A DNA stretch of 29,439 nucleotides from assembly GCA_016278415.1 (NCBI GenBank), contig JADQBV010000414.1:1-29439 (forward strand), in the 5' to 3' direction. This DNA is from Halanaerobiales bacterium. Its GTDB lineage: Bacteria > Bacillota_F > Halanaerobiia > Halanaerobiales > DTU029. The notes beneath the pieces are model-generated. The model was not told where the DNA came from and searched no databases. It saw nothing but the letters and a program-made list of their open reading frames with translations. Position 1 is the first letter of the stretch; the number at the start of each line of letters is the position of its first letter. Below, in pieces: positions 24,899 through 29,439 of the stretch. The translations under genes were made by a program, and so were the position numbers.

Positions 24899-25348
24899 TT
24901 AATCATCATTTTCCAATAATTCAACAATCATGCCAAGTTGTGGAATTGCATCTACATAGGCATATCTTCCACCTATATATTCACCTTTTTGTACCAACTT
25001 CATCCCCTTACTCTCCATAAGGTTAATCGTCTCCTTCATTCCCTTAATATCTAAAGCAACATGGTGAATTCCCTGACCGTGTTCGTCAAGAAATTCGCGC
25101 CAGGTACTTGGATGTTCTGTAGGCTCTATTAATTCGAGCTGTAATGAACCCATATCGAAAAATGCTAATTTAGCTCTGGCCTCTGTACTCTCTCCTCTGT
25201 ATTCTGTTTCAGCCTCTTCTAAAGTTCCTGTCATTGTTATTTCCGGTACTTTCATAGCAAATAAGTCAGCATAATTTTTAGCTATTTTCTCTATATCCTC
25301 TACAATTACACCTACCTGTACCAGTAATTTATTCTGCATTTTATCCAT
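24899..25348 (-). CDS. VOC-superfamily protein (methylmalonyl-CoA epimerase-like)
   Basis: 149 residues with two beta-alpha-beta-beta-beta modules (about 6-75 and 92-147). Family metal positions read Q11 (LVQVGVIVED), E72 (LQLELIEP), H95 or H96 (GIHHVALDI) and E143 (MIVELLEND). The first is Gln where methylmalonyl-CoA epimerase has His, so that function is not secure. It follows the GH5 gene by 139 bases on the same strand and ends at the cluster terminator. That placement hints at a sugar-related lyase or isomerase, but substrate cannot be read from sequence. GGGAGG precedes the ATG. Confidence 0.82.
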   Translation of the reverse strand: MDKMQNKLLVQVGVIVEDIEKIAKNYADLFAMKVPEITMTGTLEEAETEYRGESTEARAKLAFFDMGSLQLELIEPTEHPSTWREFLDEHGQGIHHVALDIKGMKETINLMESKGMKLVQKGEYIGGRYAYVDAIPQLGMIVELLENDD

Positions 25349-25487
25349 TTTTTTATTCCTCCCTTATATTCTTCTTGCTATATACCCATATATGACTAGA
25401 AATTAATATTAAAGATTAATCTAGTTGACTAGCTATATTAAAATTTTGAATTGATGTTTGACTCCGGTAATACTAAGATTAGTTTAC

Positions 25488-26486
25488 TTATAAATCTACT
25501 CTATTTTCTAGTAATAATTCTAATAATTCTCGATCAACTTTAAATCCTTTATACATTTCATGTTTCGCTCCAGGACGTCCATGTTCGACAATCCCAAAGG
25601 GACCTTTGAAATTCCAAAGTGAATATGCCCAGCCAAATTCTTTATAGAGACTAAGTATATCTTTAAACCACTTTATAGTCACTTTATTGGGTGTCTTGTT
25701 ATAACAACCAAATTCACCGATATGTACCTCAACACCTTTACTTTGTACATCTCGCCAGGGTTGATAAAACTTACGCAACATATCTTTATCCCAGACCTTG
25801 CCATAGCATTCTATACCTGGATATACTGGCTCAGGTATATCCATAAATCCTTCAGTCCATTCTGCCTTATAGTGACTAACAGCCATAGGTTGATATCCTC
25901 TACCACTATGAATCACATCAAGGTCAGCAAGCTCTGGTATAGCTAGATGTCCTCCAGCCAATCCATCAATAACTATCTGTCTTTCTGGATCAATTTTACG
26001 TATTGCAGCTGCAGTCCTTCTCATAATAGCCTCGTGATTTTCTCGAGTCATACCATACTGACCCTCTGCTGGTGGCTCATTAATAAGATCAAAACTCAAA
26101 TCTTTAGATGAAATCCCCCTATACCTCTTAGTAAATAATTCCCATTGATAAACAAAGGCATCTTGTGCAACTTCATCAATCCAAAGATTATCCTTTTCAA
26201 TATCATTGCGGTTAATACAATAACCAGGGGCTCTATGTAAATTAAGTGACAAATGAATATCTCTTTCCTGACAGGATTCTATATAGGAATCTATATTCTC
26301 AAAAACACTTTCATCTGCCTGAAAATACTTAAAGTCTTCTATCCAGAATCTATAATCAAGTGGTACTCTAACAAAATTAAATCCTGTTGCTGCCATAAAA
26401 TCTAAGGCTTTTTCGTCTGGGACCCCAGGTTTTCTACCCTCATCCCAGCTAAACATCCACTGAAAATTAAATCCATATTTTTTCAT
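25488..26486 (-). CDS. Intracellular glycoside hydrolase family 5 enzyme
   Basis: 332 residues from ATG 26486, which follows GGGGAGGA; a reading from 26510 would cover that site. (beta/alpha)8 barrel with the family 5 signature: acid/base E137 in FDLINEPP and nucleophile E258 in VHIGEFGCYN, plus RVPLDYR (40-46) and the His in LNLHRAPG (82-88). No signal peptide, anchor or carbohydrate-binding module, so it should act on imported oligosaccharides in the cytoplasm. It lies between the GH130 phosphorylase and the VOC gene. A beta-mannosidase or beta-glucosidase acting on manno-oligosaccharides fits the context, but GH5 covers many substrates. Confidence 0.87.
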   Translation of the reverse strand: MKKYGFNFQWMFSWDEGRKPGVPDEKALDFMAATGFNFVRVPLDYRFWIEDFKYFQADESVFENIDSYIESCQERDIHLSLNLHRAPGYCINRNDIEKDNLWIDEVAQDAFVYQWELFTKRYRGISSKDLSFDLINEPPAEGQYGMTRENHEAIMRRTAAAIRKIDPERQIVIDGLAGGHLAIPELADLDVIHSGRGYQPMAVSHYKAEWTEGFMDIPEPVYPGIECYGKVWDKDMLRKFYQPWRDVQSKGVEVHIGEFGCYNKTPNKVTIKWFKDILSLYKEFGWAYSLWNFKGPFGIVEHGRPGAKHEMYKGFKVDRELLELLLENRVDL

Positions 26487-26615
26487 TTTATTCCTCCCCA
26501 TTACTATCAAGATATCAATATTACGGGTAAGCTTTACTGAATACTTTTAGATAAAGATATTGATTAGATATTTATTTAACAATTAAATATTTTAGAGTAA
26601 GCTTTATAATCACAT

Positions 26616-27815
26616 CTAGAGTCCTAATTCTTCTCTTAGTTTCATATTTTTTTCAATTAAATCAATTCGCTGTTGTACACAATCATATGAATGTAAAGGA
26701 TCTTCAGGTGTATTAATTACATAGTCCACTAACCTGTCCACTGTAGTTGTTGCCACATGAATTCGGGTATCTGAAGAGGCATAATATAGATAAACATCAC
26801 CATTATCTCTAGTAATTACACCATTAGTAAAAACTACATTAGAAACATCACCAATACGTTCTTCACCTTTTGGTGCCAGTAAGTATCCCCCAGGCTGATA
26901 AATAACCTTTTCAGGTTGATCTAAATCAGTCATAATGGCATAAAGCACATAACGCAAACCAGCAGCTGTATTACGAACACCATGGGCAATATGAAGCCAG
27001 CCTTTATCAGTCTTAATCGGAGCAGGTCCCTGACCATTTTTTGATTCCTTAATAGTATGATATACCTTCTCATCAACAACAATTTCCTTCTCTATCTTTG
27101 CATTTTCAATAAAGTCTGATAATCCCCAACCAATGCCACCACCAGATCCAGTACTTATAAAACCATCCTGGGGTCTTGTATAGAAAGCATATTTATCATC
27201 AATAAATTTAGGATGTAGTACTACATTTCTTTGTTGTGGAGAAGCCGTTTTCAAATCAGCTAGACGTTCCCACTCCTTTAAATCTTTTGTTCTGGCAATA
27301 CCACACTGTGCTATAGCACTTGATGTATCTCCAGCAGGTGCATCTGGGTCTTTCCTTTCAGTACAAAACAATCCATAAATCCAACCATCTTCATGTTTAA
27401 CTAATCTCATATCATAGACATTCACATCACGATCTTTAGTCTCAGGCATTACAACTGGTTTATCCCAAAACTTAAAACCATCTATACCATTATCACTCTC
27501 AGCTATTGCGAAAAATGACTTCCTATCCTTACCTTCAACACGACAGACTAAGTAAAACTTGCCATCCAATTCAATAGCACCAGGGTTAAATACTGCATTT
27601 ATGCCTAATCTTTCCATCAAAAAAGGGTTAGATTCAGGATTTAAGTCATATCTCCAATATATAGGAGTATGCTCATCAGTCAAAACTGGGTTTTCATATC
27701 TATCAAAAATACCATTACCCACTGATTCCTTTTCATTCTTTTTATTTACTAATTCCTTATGTTTATAAAGCAATGCATCTAGTCTTTTTTTAAATTCCTC
27801 TTTTGTAAGGCTCAT
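26616..27815 (-). CDS. GH130 4-O-beta-mannosyl-glucose phosphorylase
   Basis: 399 residues, five-bladed beta-propeller of family GH130. Likely reaction: beta-mannosyl-1,4-glucose plus phosphate to mannose-1-phosphate plus glucose. Seen are [19 protein letters not shown] (78-96), the VNVYDMRL motif with presumed proton donor D135, [11 protein letters not shown] and NGQGPAPI phosphate/sugar-site loops, and the long N-terminal helix that marks the GH130_1 subgroup. The ATG overlaps the stop of the upstream epimerase gene by one base (TAATG), so the two are translationally coupled. That pairing is the established mannobiose pathway, which is why I prefer mannosylglucose over mannobiose or N-glycan substrates. 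Confidence 0.92.
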   Translation of the reverse strand: MSLTKEEFKKRLDALLYKHKELVNKKNEKESVGNGIFDRYENPVLTDEHTPIYWRYDLNPESNPFLMERLGINAVFNPGAIELDGKFYLVCRVEGKDRKSFFAIAESDNGIDGFKFWDKPVVMPETKDRDVNVYDMRLVKHEDGWIYGLFCTERKDPDAPAGDTSSAIAQCGIARTKDLKEWERLADLKTASPQQRNVVLHPKFIDDKYAFYTRPQDGFISTGSGGGIGWGLSDFIENAKIEKEIVVDEKVYHTIKESKNGQGPAPIKTDKGWLHIAHGVRNTAAGLRYVLYAIMTDLDQPEKVIYQPGGYLLAPKGEERIGDVSNVVFTNGVITRDNGDVYLYYASSDTRIHVATTTVDRLVDYVINTPEDPLHSYDCVQQRIDLIEKNMKLREELGL

Positions 27816-29029
27816 TATAAATCCCCCTTATTTATTATTTCCTCTAGTCTATTGATTACTTCGAAACAACATCTACCATTATGGTAAGGAGACTTCCAAG
27901 CCTCTACTTTTAGTTTATCAGGATAAGGTTTTTTTTCATCATTTAAGATAGCAAACCATTCCCCATCTTGGTCATCTACAACATATTCCTCAATAAATTT
28001 CCAACAGTTAAAAGCAGCATTCAAATACCTATTTTCACCAGTAAGTTGATAGGCATTTACGAAACCAACAACATTCTCAGCCTGTGGCCACCAATGTCTA
28101 TCAGTATCCAGCTCTTCGCCTTCTCTTTCATAATATATACTACCATCTTCCGCTAATCCTTCATTAATTGTAGCTTCTGCCATTTTAATAGAGACATTCT
28201 CTACTCTGCCCAATAGCTCTTTATCTCCTAAAACTTCTGCAGCTTCATATAAAAGCCAGCTTCCTTCAATATCATGTCCATATGAAACTATTTCGGATTT
28301 AGAATTCCAATATTCATCCATAAACAGAATAAAGTGATAGCTTTGATTATTAACAATAAAGTCTATAGATACTTCGATTAATTCTTTTAATTTCTTATAT
28401 AAACGGTCACTTTCCCAAACTCTATACATATTTGTGTAAGCCTCAAGAATATGTAAGTGCGTATTCATTGATTTCTTTTCATTCATATCTTTAGCACTAA
28501 GACTCATATCCTCTTTCATGGACCAATCTCGATTACAGGCCTCTATATATCCTTTGTTTTCATTGTCATAGCTATGTTCTTCAATTAAGTTAAATAGATC
28601 AATAGCCCTTTTCAAAGCCTTCTCTTCACCAGTTGCACGATAATATTCAGATAAAGCATAAATACCAAAAGCCTCTCCATAAATTTGTTTCTTTGTATCT
28701 AATGGTTTTCCTTGATAATCTAGCATCCAATACATCCCTGAATATTCCTTATCCCAAAAATTATTAGTCAAATAACTATAAGCACGATTAATAAGAGCTA
28801 GGTAACTTTTGTCACCAAGTTCTCGGTAAGCCAATGAATATGTCCATAATAATCGAGCATTGAGGATTAATCCCTTAGGGGCTTTTTCTACAATACTTAA
28901 ATCATTGGTCATCTCTCCATAGAAACCCCCATTTTCCTGGTCAATGGTTTCTTCTGGCCAAAAGGCAAGAATGTTATCTCTTTCCTTTTCAACAGATTTT
29001 TTGAATTCTAGCAGGCTTTTCTTATCCAT
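27815..29029 (-). CDS. Cellobiose 2-epimerase (AGE family)
   Basis: 404 residues, (alpha/alpha)6 barrel. Converts the reducing-end sugar of beta-1,4 disaccharides; with mannobiose it gives mannosylglucose for the phosphorylase encoded next. Conserved His candidates are H191 ([11 protein letters not shown]), H252 ([12 protein letters not shown]), H312 (RHWWPQAE) and H383 (SPYHNGRC), matching the catalytic/binding set of characterised epimerases. Length and the HWWPQAE motif separate it from N-acylglucosamine epimerases. No signal peptide, so cytoplasmic. First gene of the cluster, preceded by GGGGG in the ribosome-site position and a hairpin about 70 bases upstream. Confidence 0.93.
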   Translation of the reverse strand: MDKKSLLEFKKSVEKERDNILAFWPEETIDQENGGFYGEMTNDLSIVEKAPKGLILNARLLWTYSLAYRELGDKSYLALINRAYSYLTNNFWDKEYSGMYWMLDYQGKPLDTKKQIYGEAFGIYALSEYYRATGEEKALKRAIDLFNLIEEHSYDNENKGYIEACNRDWSMKEDMSLSAKDMNEKKSMNTHLHILEAYTNMYRVWESDRLYKKLKELIEVSIDFIVNNQSYHFILFMDEYWNSKSEIVSYGHDIEGSWLLYEAAEVLGDKELLGRVENVSIKMAEATINEGLAEDGSIYYEREGEELDTDRHWWPQAENVVGFVNAYQLTGENRYLNAAFNCWKFIEEYVVDDQDGEWFAILNDEKKPYPDKLKVEAWKSPYHNGRCCFEVINRLEEIINKGDL

Positions 29030-29098
29030 AATAACCCCCTTAATTTAGCACTCTTATTCAAAACATTTAAATTTTTATTAAAACCCTACCAAAGAAAA

Positions 29099-29127
29099 CT
29101 CCATCTAAATATCTTATTTAGGTGGAG
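29099..29127 (-). terminator. Hairpin ahead of the mannan cluster
   Basis: 13-bp stem with one G-U pair (CTCCATCTAAATA 29099-29111, TATTTAGGTGGAG 29115-29127), loop TCT, then TTTTCTTT on the minus strand. Either the terminator of the aldo/keto reductase gene, whose stop is nearly 200 bases away, or an attenuator in the leader of the epimerase gene. The interval 29128-29320 holds no gene I can see. Confidence 0.75.
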
Positions 29128-29320
29128 AGGTTCACTAAACCCGACTCGTAATACTATAGAGATAAGCAAGATGATTATCCTTATTCTGCTTACCTCCATA
29201 TTCTTATAAGCAATATATTCGGATTTATAGTTAATTACTCAAAATACTATTTAAAATATCTATTTGTAGGATGGCACCTTACAATGCCCCACTCTAAATA
29301 ATATCTATCCAACTTTAAGG

Positions 29321-29439
29321 TCAAGCCAAGGCCTTCTGTGTTTCTTTCAGTTGCTTAATAATTTCAATCTTTTGAGGACATTTGGTTTCACAGATTCCAC
29401 ATTCTACACATTTTTCTGGTCCAAATTCCTCTTTTTCAC
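29321..29439 (-). CDS. Aldo/keto reductase with C-terminal 4Fe-4S motif (partial)
   Basis: Only the last 38 residues are in the window. They include CVECGICETKCPQKIEI and end in a short helix and TGA at 29323-29321. CxxCxxCxxxCP followed by Q-x-I-x-I is the tail typical of ferredoxin-like aldo/keto reductases of anaerobes. The catalytic barrel lies outside the window, so substrate cannot be judged. The gene enters from the right edge on the minus strand. Confidence 0.75.
   Translation of the reverse strand, partial: EKEEFGPEKCVECGICETKCPQKIEIIKQLKETQKALA

Noticed and set aside
24899..25348. Firm call of methylmalonyl-CoA epimerase
   Set aside because: The first metal ligand is Gln in place of His, and no methylmalonyl-CoA pathway genes are nearby.

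Overview
The window is AT-rich DNA from a low-GC, anaerobic, fermentative Firmicute. The evidence is strong GGAGG-type ribosome sites, near-consensus sigma-A promoters, a one-piece pyruvate:ferredoxin oxidoreductase, a DUF3787 small protein typical of clostridia, and a c-di-AMP (ydaO-type) riboswitch. An order such as Halanaerobiales would fit the mix of ion pumps and polysaccharide genes, but that is inference. I see no transposase, phage gene, rRNA, tRNA or CRISPR array. Most genes lie on the minus strand.

Layout, left to right. 1-131: tail of an unidentified plus-strand gene. 365-2774: glgC (ADP-glucose synthesis) and a lone larE (sulfur insertase of the nickel-pincer cofactor pathway). 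3002-4218: a CheY-like receiver and a receiver-TPR protein, followed by a broken fragment of a KtrA/TrkA potassium-channel regulator. 4314-4476: the 3' half of a second ydaO riboswitch with a terminator related to the kdp one. 4477-9744: a compact kdpFABC operon plus a double-Usp protein, read from a leader holding a complete c-di-AMP riboswitch (10081-10188) and a terminator. No kdpDE is present. 10405-14788: a P2-type cation ATPase with altered membrane ion-site motifs and a DUF2254 membrane protein. 15014-16132: a membrane diguanylate cyclase. 16222-19504: a small Cys/His-rich protein, a ferritin-like protein, an ArsR/CadC-type repressor with a CDF zinc/cadmium exporter (promoter and operator visible), and an unknown 111-residue protein. 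19781-20580: DUF3787 protein and a gamma-carbonic-anhydrase-like protein. 21003-24539: pyruvate:ferredoxin oxidoreductase. 24899-29029: an intracellular mannan-oligosaccharide cluster (cellobiose 2-epimerase, GH130 mannosylglucose phosphorylase, GH5 glycosidase, VOC protein). 29321-29439: C-terminus of a 4Fe-4S aldo/keto reductase.

How it fits together. The centre of the window handles cations: high-affinity K+ uptake by Kdp under c-di-AMP control, a P-type pump and a metal-efflux module. The most unusual feature is the set of K+ regulation relics: a truncated ydaO copy and a ktrA fragment lie on either side of the two response regulators. This suggests that a former riboswitch-controlled Ktr locus was replaced or broken up next to the kdp operon. 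The right side feeds sugar into glycolysis (mannobiose to mannosylglucose to mannose-1-phosphate plus glucose), and pyruvate then goes to acetyl-CoA through PFOR.
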